The notes under the pieces were generated by a model. That model had not been told where the DNA came from and searched no databases. It saw only the letters and a program-made list of their open reading frames with translations. The translations under genes were made by a program, and so were the position numbers. Shown here one piece after another: positions 20,483 to 29,370 of a DNA stretch of 64,000 bases. This DNA comes from Hyphomicrobiales bacterium (GTDB lineage: Bacteria; Pseudomonadota; Alphaproteobacteria; Rhizobiales; Beijerinckiaceae). Position 1 is the first letter of the stretch. The number at the start of each line of letters is the position of its first letter. The DNA is taken from assembly GCA_028290705.1 (NCBI GenBank), contig JAQGJH010000088.1, forward strand, positions 1-64,000, read 5' to 3'.

Positions 20483-20571
20483 GCGATTTTCCGAAGGCTC
20501 AAGCCGTTCCGGTAAGCCGCCCTTAACGTCCGGAGCGGTAAGCTTGGCAATCCAGGAAATTAGGATGTGCC

Positions 20572-21201
20572 ATGAAGAGCCAGGGAGCATTACGAACCAA
20601 TGTGTTCTCGCGCTTCCGCTCCAGTGCGGACGAGCGCCGACGCCACAATCGCGTCGATGTTGCCCTGCTGGGACGCTACATGCTGTCCGACCGTCATGAA
20701 TACCCGTGCCAGACCCGCAACATGTCGCCAGGCGGCCTGGCGCTTTTCGCGCCGACGCACGGCGAACTCGGCGAGCGGGTCGTCGTCTATCTGGATCAGC
20801 TCGGCCGCATCGAGGGCCACATCACGCGCAAGCTCGACAACGGCTTCGCGATGGCGCTCAACGTGCCGGTATCGAAACGCGACAAGATCGCCGATCAGCT
20901 CACCTGGTTGATCAACCGCGCCGCTCTCGGCATGCCCGAGGATCGCCGACATGAGCGCGAGACCGTCGGCAACCGACGCGCCATCCTGCGCCTTTCCACC
21001 GGCCGCGAATTTTCATCCCGGATCATCGACATCTCGCTGTCGGGCATCGCCATTCAGGAGAAAGAGCAGCTGCCGATCGGGACGCGTCTCGTGGTCGGAA
21101 AAACGCCGGGCCGGGTCGTGCGCCATTTCGACGGCGGATTCGCCATCGAGTTCATGACCGTGCTGACGCGCAGCGACCCGAAGGACCCCATCGTCTTCTG
21201 A
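20572..21201 (+). CDS. Protein with two PilZ domains
   Basis: RRRHNRVDVALLGRYM...TRNMSPGGLAL and RRHERETVGNRRAIL...IIDISLSGIAI. Confidence 0.88.
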   Translation: MKSQGALRTNVFSRFRSSADERRRHNRVDVALLGRYMLSDRHEYPCQTRNMSPGGLALFAPTHGELGERVVVYLDQLGRIEGHITRKLDNGFAMALNVPVSKRDKIADQLTWLINRAALGMPEDRRHERETVGNRRAILRLSTGREFSSRIIDISLSGIAIQEKEQLPIGTRLVVGKTPGRVVRHFDGGFAIEFMTVLTRSDPKDPIVF

Positions 21202-21204
21202 GGA

Positions 21205-21735
21205 TTAGTCGACGCGCTTCAAGTCCTGCGCGAAGCGCTTCCAGTTCGCCACATAGCGCGTCGCCGAATTCGTCAGCCGCGTCACCGCGTCCGCATCGAG
21301 CGTCCGCACCACCCTGGCGGGACTGCCGACGATCAGCGAATTGTCCGGAAACTCCTTGTCCTCGGTGATCAGCGCATTGGCTCCCACCAGGCAGTTTCGT
21401 CCGATCCGCGAGCGGTTGAGAACCGTCGCACCCATGCCGATCAACGTGTTGTCGCCAATGATGCAGCCATGCAGGATGGCGCGATGTCCGATCGTGCAAT
21501 CGGCGCCGACCTCGAGCGGAGCGCCCGGATCGGTGTGCATCACCGTTCCTTCCTGCACGTTCGAGCGCGGCCCGATGGTGATCCATTCGTTGTCGCCGCG
21601 CAGCACGCAGCCGAACCAGATTCCTGCGTCCTCGTGAAGCCGCACGCGACCGATCAGCACCGCGTCGGGCGCGACCCAGAACCGGCCCGGAGCCGGGAGG
21701 TCGGGCGTGTCGGAGCCCAGCGCATAGATCGGCAT
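21205..21735 (-). CDS. Gamma-carbonic anhydrase family protein (left-handed beta-helix)
   Basis: VRLHEDAGIWFGCVLRGDNEWITIGPRSNVQEGTVMHTDPGAPLEVGADCTIGHRAILHGCIIG. Confidence 0.95.
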   Translation of the reverse strand: MPIYALGSDTPDLPAPGRFWVAPDAVLIGRVRLHEDAGIWFGCVLRGDNEWITIGPRSNVQEGTVMHTDPGAPLEVGADCTIGHRAILHGCIIGDNTLIGMGATVLNRSRIGRNCLVGANALITEDKEFPDNSLIVGSPARVVRTLDADAVTRLTNSATRYVANWKRFAQDLKRVD

Positions 21736-21768
21736 GCCTAACCTCCGGAAAGATGATCGGCGACGCGC

Positions 21769-22170
21769 TCAGAAATCGTCGAGATCGATGTCGAGAATCG
21801 CCATCTGGAGCGTGAAGCTGCGGCCCTTCGGATCGTCGGCCGAAATCACCCCGAGGAAGTCCGGCCCGTTGTTGAGCTCGACGGAGTCGGTCTTTTTCGC
21901 GCGCGGCACGATCTTGAGCTGCTCGCTCTCGAAAGCCTTGCGGAGGTAATCCTGCAGAACCTCGCGACCCACCGGGATCTTCATCTCGAACGCGAAGGAG
22001 CGGTCGCCGTCCTCGTCATCGACCGCGATGCTGCCGATCTTGCGCTCGCCCAGATGCACGTCCGCACTCTCGATGTCGCGCGGATTCAGCGCGACCTTGA
22101 GGGAATCATTGTCGAAGGACTTGCGCAGGAAAGCCTGCAGTTTACGCAATTCGGTCTTGTCCAATGCCAT
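21769..22170 (-). CDS. DUF3126-like protein, tandem duplicated
   Basis: Two copies of LQxxLRKxFxxxxLK...IGxIxxDDxxGDRSFxxxMxI; C-terminal copy ends MAILDIDLDDF. Confidence 0.75.
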   Translation of the reverse strand: MALDKTELRKLQAFLRKSFDNDSLKVALNPRDIESADVHLGERKIGSIAVDDEDGDRSFAFEMKIPVGREVLQDYLRKAFESEQLKIVPRAKKTDSVELNNGPDFLGVISADDPKGRSFTLQMAILDIDLDDF

Positions 22171-22262
22171 CTCCGATGTCCCCCGGACCCGTCGCGCGGG
22201 ACGCAGCCTTTGCCAGAAAAGACCGGCTGCCGCAAGGCGACCGGGTCAATGGAGAGCCGATC

Positions 22263-23090
22263 TCAGCTCTCGAATTTGTCCGCCAGAATCTGGTCCATGC
22301 TGCGCGCGGGCTCGGCGCAACCGGCCTCACCGACGACGCGTGCGGGCACGCCCGCCACGGTCTTGTTGTGCGGCACAGCGGCGAGCACGACCGACCCCGC
22401 TGCGACGCGTGCGCAATGGCCCACTTCGATATTGCCCAAAATTTTCGCGCCGGCGCCGATCAGCACGCCGTGACGAATCTTGGGGTGCCGGTCGCCGCGC
22501 TCCTTGCCGGTGCCGCCGAGCGTCACGTCCTGCAGCAGCGAGACGTTGTCCTCGATCACCGCCGTCGAGCCGACGACGAGTCCCGTCGCGTGGTCGAGGA
22601 AAATGCCCTTGCCGATGCGCGCCGCCGGATGCACGTCCGTCTGGAACACCTCGGACGAACGGCTCTGCAGGTAGAGCGCGAAATCCTTGCGTCCCTGGCT
22701 CCACATCCAGTGCGCCAGCCTGTGCGTCTGGATCGCGTGGAAGCCCTTGAAATACAGAACGGGTTCGATCAACCGCGTGCACGCGGGATCGCGGTCCGCG
22801 ACGGCCAGCAGATCGGCCCGGATGGCTTCCGTGATCGACGGGTCGGCCACCATCGCCTCACGATAATGATGCCCGATCAGGTCACCCGACAAGGCGCGAT
22901 GACCGAGTCGCGTCGCAACCCGATGCGCCACGATGCTCTCGAACGAGTCATGGTCGAGGATGGTCGACTGAATGAAGCCCGCGAGTTCCGGCTCGCGGCG
23001 CACCGCCTCTTCGGCTTCCGTCCGCATGCGGGCGAAAATCGGGTCGACTGCGCTCAACTCGACGATCTCGGCGGACTTTGCCTGAGCCAT
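22263..23090 (-). CDS. cysE: Serine O-acetyltransferase
   Basis: DPACTRLIEPVLYFKGFHAIQTHRLAHWMW...VHPAARIGKGIFLDHATGLVVGSTAVIEDNVSLLQDVTLGGTGKERGDRHPKI. Confidence 0.96.
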   Translation of the reverse strand: MAQAKSAEIVELSAVDPIFARMRTEAEEAVRREPELAGFIQSTILDHDSFESIVAHRVATRLGHRALSGDLIGHHYREAMVADPSITEAIRADLLAVADRDPACTRLIEPVLYFKGFHAIQTHRLAHWMWSQGRKDFALYLQSRSSEVFQTDVHPAARIGKGIFLDHATGLVVGSTAVIEDNVSLLQDVTLGGTGKERGDRHPKIRHGVLIGAGAKILGNIEVGHCARVAAGSVVLAAVPHNKTVAGVPARVVGEAGCAEPARSMDQILADKFES

Positions 23091-23161
23091 GAAGCAACTC
23101 CTCTGCGGCCCTTCATAACACGACAGGCGGTTCCGGCGCGAGCCTGCGCCGGTGGCGGGAG

Positions 23162-23929
23162 TCACCCCAACCTCGAGAGAAACGCGAGGGTTCCTTCCTT
23201 GTAGGTCCTGTCGCCCACCGCCAGATTGTGATCCCTCCCCGGAATGTCGAGGGCTTCCGCACCGGGAATCATGGCCGCCAGCTTGTGCGCGTCTCCGGCG
23301 ACCGGATCCTTGGTGCCGACCGCGACCAGCACCGGCACGCGGATGGCAGCCGCCTCGGCCTCGCTCAGGGTCTGCCGGGACCCGCGAATGCAGGCCGCGA
23401 GCGCCCGTAGATCGCTTTTCGTCTGCTCTGCAAAAGCCCGGAACATGCGTTGCATCGGGTCCGTGAGGCTGTCCAGCGACGGAGCCTCCATGGCGTCCGC
23501 AATGCCGATCGGCAGTCCGACGCCGGCGATGAGATGATGCCCCAGCCCACCGAGAACGGCCGACCGGACGCGTTTTGGGTGAGCCAGCGCCAGATAGGCG
23601 GTGATCCGCGCCCCCATGGAATAGCCCATGACGTCGGCCTGCGCGATGCCGAGATGATCGAGCAGGCGGCGCGCATCCTCGGCCATGATGCGCGTGTCGT
23701 AGAGCGCGGGATCGTAGAGCTTCTCGCTCTGCCCATGGCCGCGATTGTCCAACGCGATGACCCGGCGGCCGGCATGCGTGAGGGTCTTGACCCAAAGCGT
23801 ATTCAGCCAGTTGACCGCATGGGTCGAGCCAAAGCCGTGGATCAGCAGGATCGGCCTTTCCAGGTCGGGGCCGGTCGGCGCTTGGTCGATGAAGGCGATG
23901 CGGACGCCGTCGGAAGAAAAGCTCTGCAT
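23162..23929 (-). CDS. Alpha/beta fold hydrolase
   Basis: ILLIHGFGSTHAVNWLNTLW...IALDNRGHGQSEKLYDP...VMGYSMGARITAYLAL. Confidence 0.92.
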   Translation of the reverse strand: MQSFSSDGVRIAFIDQAPTGPDLERPILLIHGFGSTHAVNWLNTLWVKTLTHAGRRVIALDNRGHGQSEKLYDPALYDTRIMAEDARRLLDHLGIAQADVMGYSMGARITAYLALAHPKRVRSAVLGGLGHHLIAGVGLPIGIADAMEAPSLDSLTDPMQRMFRAFAEQTKSDLRALAACIRGSRQTLSEAEAAAIRVPVLVAVGTKDPVAGDAHKLAAMIPGAEALDIPGRDHNLAVGDRTYKEGTLAFLSRLG

Positions 23930-24079
23930 GAAGATCCAGGGGCTGGTCGGCTCGGGGAAAAGCGGCGCGACCATACCGAAAGCCACCCTTGGGGTGAAGC
24001 CTCGCGTCCATTTGACTCTACCCAAAACGACGGCGCTCGCTTATGTTGCGCCGCGTTCGCACCAGTCAGGATCGTTTCG

Positions 24080-24325
24080 ATGGCCGATCATCCCACGCCG
24101 CATTTCCACAATCAGCCCGGCGTTCCGGTCGTCCGCGTCGGCGCGAAGGAATTCATGTGCATCGGCGCCCTGCCGCCGTTCGACCATCCGCACATCTTCA
24201 TCGACATGGGCGATGAGGCCGAGGCCGTCTGTCCCTATTGCTCGACCCTCTTTCGCTACGACGAAGCGCTCCATGGCCATGCCGATCCGGCAGCCTGCGA
24301 GTTCAAGTCGGAGCGTGCCGCCTGA
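24080..24325 (+). CDS. Zinc-finger domain-containing protein (NDUFS6-like)
   Basis: 81 aa, DHPHIFIDMGDEAEAVCPYCSTLFRYD. Confidence 0.85.
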   Translation: MADHPTPHFHNQPGVPVVRVGAKEFMCIGALPPFDHPHIFIDMGDEAEAVCPYCSTLFRYDEALHGHADPAACEFKSERAA

Positions 24326-24332
24326 TCTCTTG

Positions 24333-25547
24333 GTGAGCACGTCCCGTCATGCGATCGTCTCCGGAGCCGGCATCGGCGGCTTGACCGCGGCGCTCGCCCT
24401 CGCCAGGGCCGGGGTGGACGTGACCTTGCTCGAACAGGCTCCCGCGCTCGTCGAGGCCGGAGCCGGACTGCAACTCTCCCCGAACGCAAGCGGCATACTC
24501 GCGAGCTTCGGCATCCTCGACAAACTTGCGGGTCTCGCGGTCGCGCCCGACCGGCTCCGCATCCGCAGCGCGCGCTCCGGCCACGACATCGTCCGCATGC
24601 CACTGGGTCCGGTCGCGGAACTGCGCTGGGGCGCACCGTCCCTGGTGGTTCATCGCGCCGACCTGCAGGCTGCGCTCGTCGCGCGCGTGCAGGCGGAACC
24701 TCGCGTCGCGCTTCGCACCGGATGCACCGTCACGGGCTTCGTCGCATCGCCCTCGCGCGTGTCGGTGGCGATCTTGAAGGACCACCGGCAGGAACAGGTC
24801 GAGGCCGATGTCCTGGTCGGCGCCGACGGGGCGCATTCGATGATTCGAGACCGGCTCGCCCTGGGCCCGGCGGACCGGCCGCAATATTCCGGACGCACCG
24901 CGTGGCGCGCCCTCGTGCCCGGAACCGAGGCGCCCGACTTCGCCCTGCGGCTGGAGACGAGCCTCTGGCTGAGCTCGCGCGCCCACCTGGTGCATTACCC
25001 GCTGCGGGAAGGTGCGCTCGTCAATCTGGTGGCCATCACGGATGAGGACTGGCGCGGCGGCAAGCGTCGCGACTTCTGGTCCGAGCCAGGTGACGCGTCG
25101 CAGATCCAGCAGCGTTTTTCCGGATGGGACCGGGATGCACGCCGGCTCGTCGCCTCGGCGCGCGAATGGCGGCGCTGGCCACTCTTCGACCGCAATCCCG
25201 TTTCACGCTGGAGCGTCGATCGAGTCGCGCTCTTGGGCGATGCCGCGCATCCGATGCTGCCGTTCTTCGCGCAGGGCGCCGCGCAGGCGATCGAGGATGC
25301 GGCTGCGCTCGGTTCGGTTCTCGCTCCGGACGAAACCGGACAAAGGCGCGAGATTGCGGCAGCGCTGGCCGCCTATGAACAATCGCGCGTCCCGCGCGCC
25401 GCCCGCGTCCAGCGCGCCTCGAGGAACCAGGGCGTGCTCTATCACCTCCCCGGCCCCGCCGCCTTCGCTCGCGATCTCGCGATGCGGGCGATGGGAGTCG
25501 AAAAGATGATGTCGCGCCTGGACTGGCTCTACGCTTATCGTGCGTAG
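24333..25547 (+). CDS. FAD-dependent monooxygenase (UbiH/salicylate hydroxylase-like)
   Basis: AIVSGAGIGGLTAALALARAGVDVTLLEQAP...VLVGADGAHSMIRDRL...VALLGDAAHPMLPFFAQGAAQAIEDAAAL; GTG start. Confidence 0.93.
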   Translation: MSTSRHAIVSGAGIGGLTAALALARAGVDVTLLEQAPALVEAGAGLQLSPNASGILASFGILDKLAGLAVAPDRLRIRSARSGHDIVRMPLGPVAELRWGAPSLVVHRADLQAALVARVQAEPRVALRTGCTVTGFVASPSRVSVAILKDHRQEQVEADVLVGADGAHSMIRDRLALGPADRPQYSGRTAWRALVPGTEAPDFALRLETSLWLSSRAHLVHYPLREGALVNLVAITDEDWRGGKRRDFWSEPGDASQIQQRFSGWDRDARRLVASAREWRRWPLFDRNPVSRWSVDRVALLGDAAHPMLPFFAQGAAQAIEDAAALGSVLAPDETGQRREIAAALAAYEQSRVPRAARVQRASRNQGVLYHLPGPAAFARDLAMRAMGVEKMMSRLDWLYAYRA

Positions 25548-25646
25548 AGATGATTCACGCGGCGCGAGTCTGCGTACACATCAATGGTTGTGAGCGTCGG
25601 GAAGAGTGTTCCGCACGCATGGAGTGGGTGAAGGCGGCGGGCGAAC

Positions 25647-26597
25647 ATGGCACCCGGCAATTCTTTCAGTGGTCAATTCGGCCGCGACGAACCGGAACTG
25701 CGCAGTGCGCACGTGATCGTCGTCGGCAACGAAAAGGGCGGCACGGGCAAGTCCACCGTATCGATCCATCTTACCGTGGCTCTGCTGAAGGCGGGATACA
25801 GAGTCGCGTCGATCGACCTCGACACGCGACAGAAAACCCTGACGCGCTTTCTTGAAAATCGCCATTCCTTCGCCGACGGCGCGCAATGGCCGGTCGAAAT
25901 GCCTTTCCATCACGCGCTCGAACGCGGCGCTTCGGCGAGCATCCAGGACAACGAAACGCACGAATTCGCCGCTTTCGCGGAAGCGATCTCGCAGGTCGAA
26001 CATGCCTATGAATTCGTCGTCATCGACACGCCGGCGAGCGATTCCTATCTCATGCGTCTCGCCCATTCGCTGGCCGACACACTGGTCTCGCCGGTGAACG
26101 AATCCTACATCGACGTTGACGTGTTCTCGCGCGTCCATCACGACCGCAGCCAGCGTGGCGCCATCGCGCACTATGCGGATCTCGTCCTCGAAGCCCGCCG
26201 ACGAAGACGTCTCGTCGATGGCGGGATCATCGACTGGGTGTTGCTGCGCAACCGGTTGGCGTCGCTCAAGTCGAACAATGCGAAACAGATCGAACGATCG
26301 ATTTCGCGTCTCGCCTCGGAATTGCAGTTCAGGCCCGCGGAAGGCCTGCACGACCGGGTGATCTTCCGCGAATTGTTCCCGATCGGCCTGACCGCGTTGG
26401 ACCCGATCGAGGAAGGTCTGAAGAACCAGACGCTTTCCACCTCGCAAAAGTCGGCCCGGCGGGAAATCGCCGAACTCGTCACATCGCTGCAATTGCCGCT
26501 GCGCGGAAGCGACGTTCCCCACCTTCAGGCCCGCCATCTCTGGTTCGAGCGCGTCTCGAACTATTATCGCGACATTGCCTCGCACGACGACGACTGA
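25647..26597 (+). CDS. mipZ: Division plane positioning ATPase MipZ
   Basis: AHVIVVGNEKGGTGKSTVSIHLTVALLKAGYRVASIDLDTRQKTLTRFLENR, ParA-family. Confidence 0.94.
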   Translation: MAPGNSFSGQFGRDEPELRSAHVIVVGNEKGGTGKSTVSIHLTVALLKAGYRVASIDLDTRQKTLTRFLENRHSFADGAQWPVEMPFHHALERGASASIQDNETHEFAAFAEAISQVEHAYEFVVIDTPASDSYLMRLAHSLADTLVSPVNESYIDVDVFSRVHHDRSQRGAIAHYADLVLEARRRRRLVDGGIIDWVLLRNRLASLKSNNAKQIERSISRLASELQFRPAEGLHDRVIFRELFPIGLTALDPIEEGLKNQTLSTSQKSARREIAELVTSLQLPLRGSDVPHLQARHLWFERVSNYYRDIASHDDD

Positions 26598-26605
26598 TCC
26601 GCAGA

Positions 26606-27727
26606 TCAGCGCGGCGCGGTTTTCACATATGCCTCCAGGAATTCCCGCGTCCCCGGCGAAATCGACAATTGCTTTCGCACCCGGCCGTTGACCTCGGGCC
26701 CGACGATGAACTCGGGGACGTAACCCAGCAGCCGTTCGCCCTCCTCGGCATATTCCTTGTCGTTGTTCAATCGTTCGATCGCAGCCGACAGGGCCTGTAC
26801 GGCTTCGGGCGGAGCTCCGGGCGGCAGGACGATCAGCCGCTGCATCGCGCCATTGACCGCGATGATGGCGCGATAAACGTCCCACAATTCTCCGGCGGGA
26901 GGCCGGCCCTTGATCCTCTCGTAGAGCTGCGGGAACGACAGCATGTCGACACCTTCCATCTGCTTGGGCGTGCGGAAGGTCTCGCCGTCATAGCTCGGGT
27001 CGTAGAAAATCGGGATGACTTCGCCGGATTTGACCAGCGTCGGTTCGATCAGACCACGATAGCTCGGCGGCGACTCCGCGTAGAAGTTGATCTCGTTCTG
27101 CTGCAGCGCCAGCCGCGCCGCCTGGCTGCCGCGGTAACCGGTCACGTATTTGAATTTCACGCCCAGCATGTCGAGCGTCAGCCGCAGCAGCAGGTCCTTG
27201 GCGTTGTCAGCCCCGAGCCCGCCCGAAATCAGGCCCTCGGCCTTGGCGATGTCCGTCGCATCGCGCAAGCCAGGCTTGATGTCCGCGCGGGCGAAATAGA
27301 CGGTCGTACCGGGCTGATAGGCGAGAAACTCGAAAGACTTGAAATCCACGCGCCGCGGCGAGCGATCGTTGATGTAGCGCCAGGTCGCGCCGCTCAGATA
27401 ACCGATCATGGTGCCGTCTTTCGGCGCGATTTCGCCGAGGTAATTGGTGCCCACGAGCCCGCCCGCCCCATCCATGTTCTGAACCAGAATGGCAGGCTGG
27501 CCGTCGATGTGGCGCGCGAGATAGCGGGCGAACAGCCGTCCTTCAATGTCGGTGGGGCCACCGGCCGCATAATTGATCAGGACGGAGAGTCGCTTGCCCT
27601 TGTAGAAGCCCTCCTCGGCGGCGGCCGATGGCTGCGGAGCGGCCATGGCGACCACGGCGACCGCGATGCCGATGCGAAGCACGGCGTGAATGCCTGCACG
27701 AAGCGCGGCGCGAACGGCGCTGGCCAT
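26606..27727 (-). CDS. TctC/Bug-like substrate-binding protein
   Basis: FYKGKRLSVLINYAAGGPTDIEGRLFARYLARHIDGQPAILVQNMDGAGGLVGTNYL; GGGAGGA SD before ATG at 27727. Confidence 0.85.
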   Translation of the reverse strand: MASAVRAALRAGIHAVLRIGIAVAVVAMAAPQPSAAAEEGFYKGKRLSVLINYAAGGPTDIEGRLFARYLARHIDGQPAILVQNMDGAGGLVGTNYLGEIAPKDGTMIGYLSGATWRYINDRSPRRVDFKSFEFLAYQPGTTVYFARADIKPGLRDATDIAKAEGLISGGLGADNAKDLLLRLTLDMLGVKFKYVTGYRGSQAARLALQQNEINFYAESPPSYRGLIEPTLVKSGEVIPIFYDPSYDGETFRTPKQMEGVDMLSFPQLYERIKGRPPAGELWDVYRAIIAVNGAMQRLIVLPPGAPPEAVQALSAAIERLNNDKEYAEEGERLLGYVPEFIVGPEVNGRVRKQLSISPGTREFLEAYVKTAPR

Positions 27728-27811
27728 GGCTTTCCTCCCCAAAATTCTTTTATTCTGAGGTCAGACTAACTCATCGCCGCTCTCGCACAAGCGGAGGGGA
27801 AGCTGGAACCC

Positions 27812-28180
27812 ATGGCAACGATCCTCGACCAGAGACCTTTCCTCCCGGCGCGAGATTACGCGCGCTCGCTCGATTTCTACGCGCGCATGGGATGGAAAAC
27901 CCTCTATCGGGATGATGGGATCTCGCTTCTCGAAATGGGAGCGGCGCGTCTTTTCGTTCAGAACTTTTACGAAAAGCCGTTCGCCGAGAACCTGATGATT
28001 CACCTCGTGGTGGATGATGCACAAGCCTGGCATGACATCGCGACGCGCGTGAAACAGGAGGGCGGCTTCGACGAGGTTCGCGTCCATGCGCCCAAGCGCG
28101 AGGATTACGGCGCGCTCGTCACCCATGTCATCGACCCGGCGGGCGTGCTGCTGCACTTCGCCCAGATGGATGCCAGATGA
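27812..28180 (+). CDS. VOC / bleomycin-resistance-like protein
   Basis: FLPARDYARSLDFYARMGWKTLYRDDGISLLEMGAARLFVQNFYEK. Confidence 0.88.
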   Translation: MATILDQRPFLPARDYARSLDFYARMGWKTLYRDDGISLLEMGAARLFVQNFYEKPFAENLMIHLVVDDAQAWHDIATRVKQEGGFDEVRVHAPKREDYGALVTHVIDPAGVLLHFAQMDAR

Positions 28181-28193
28181 AGCCGCTGCAGAA

Positions 28194-28278
28194 TGGTGGC
28201 CCCTGCGGGGGTCGAACCCGCAAGCCGTGAGGCGGTCGATTTTAAGTCGACTGCGTTTACCAGTTTCGCCAAGGGGCC
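28194..28278 (-). tRNA. tRNA-Leu(UAA)
   Basis: 85 nt minus strand GGCCCCTTGGCGAAACTGGTAAACGCAGTCGACTTAAAATCGACCGCCTCACGGCTTGCGGGTTCGACCCCCGCAGGGGCCACCA; acceptor 7 bp, anticodon loop CTTAAAA, encoded CCA. Confidence 0.97.
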
Positions 28279-28454
28279 GGCGCGTTCGAGCTTCACGTCC
28301 TACCCAAACCGCGGCTGGCTGCCTAGGCGGTTTCGCAAGGTCCCGCATCGCAGGGCCGTTGACCAAGTCGAGCCCCGGACGACCTCCGGGCTTTACGCCC
28401 GGCAAATTGCGCGCGATCCTGTGCTTTCATTGATGAATCTGGAGGTAAGACGGC

Positions 28455-29366
28455 ATGCTGAAGGCAATGCGGATCAGTCTCGCGGCCGCGATCGTCGCCT
28501 GTCTGGCGACTCCTGCCGCCGCCAAGGGACCGATTCGCAAGTTGAAGGTTGGCAACTGGACCGGCGGCTCCTTCACCAACGACACGACCGGCCGCTTCAC
28601 CCATTGCGGCGCTTGGGCTTCCTACGTCAGCGGCATCACGTTCTTCGTCGTCGTCGACCACCAGATGCAGTGGAAGCTCGGATTCAGCCACAAAGCCTGG
28701 CGGATGACGCCGGGCCAGAGCATTCCCATTGCCCTGACGTTCGACGGCCGCGGCCCCGTCCAGGTGACCGGAACGGCTCAATCCTCGACCTTCGCGGTCG
28801 TGCCCATGCCGGTCAATTCGGCGCTCATCCGCGCCTTCCGGGCGGCCAGTGGCATGCAGGCATACGCGGAGGGCAACCGCTACACGTTCAAGCTGGACGA
28901 CACGTCGCGGCTGCTGCCCGCTCTGGTCGACTGCGTTCGCCAGGAAGGCGACCAGCCGGGAGTCGCGGCTGCCCCGCCGGCGCCGGCGCCCGCCGCACCG
29001 CCGCTGAGCCCCGAGGTGCAGGCGGAGCGAAACCGGTTGATCAACGAGGCCGCCGGCGTCCACGTCGCCTGCATGCGCGATCAGATGAAGCAGCTCGTCC
29101 CTTATTCCAACGAGAGCGCTGAGATTCTCGCGCAGGTGGTCGTCACCAAATGCGCCGAAGCCGAAAAGAAGTTCGTGAGTCTCGGGATCGCCATGTTCGG
29201 CGCGTCGCGCGAGACGGTCGAGAGGCTCGTGACGCAGCGGCTCGACCGTCAGAAGAAAGAGATGATCGCCGACATCGTCACCTTCCGCGCCGAACTTTCG
29301 AAAGCCCAGTCGAGCAAGCCGAAGCCCCCTGCCCCGGCGGCGAAACCAGCTGACATCGGTATCTGA
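28455..29366 (+). CDS. Exported protein of unknown function
   Basis: Signal peptide (ISLAAAIVACLATPAAAKG); GGAGGT SD; Pro/Ala-rich central linker. Confidence 0.65.
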   Translation: MLKAMRISLAAAIVACLATPAAAKGPIRKLKVGNWTGGSFTNDTTGRFTHCGAWASYVSGITFFVVVDHQMQWKLGFSHKAWRMTPGQSIPIALTFDGRGPVQVTGTAQSSTFAVVPMPVNSALIRAFRAASGMQAYAEGNRYTFKLDDTSRLLPALVDCVRQEGDQPGVAAAPPAPAPAAPPLSPEVQAERNRLINEAAGVHVACMRDQMKQLVPYSNESAEILAQVVVTKCAEAEKKFVSLGIAMFGASRETVERLVTQRLDRQKKEMIADIVTFRAELSKAQSSKPKPPAPAAKPADIGI

Positions 29367-29370
29367 TCGA

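Noticed and set aside
28194-28278. tRNA as a possible integration site
   Set aside because: No integrase and no visible duplicate of the tRNA 3' end nearby
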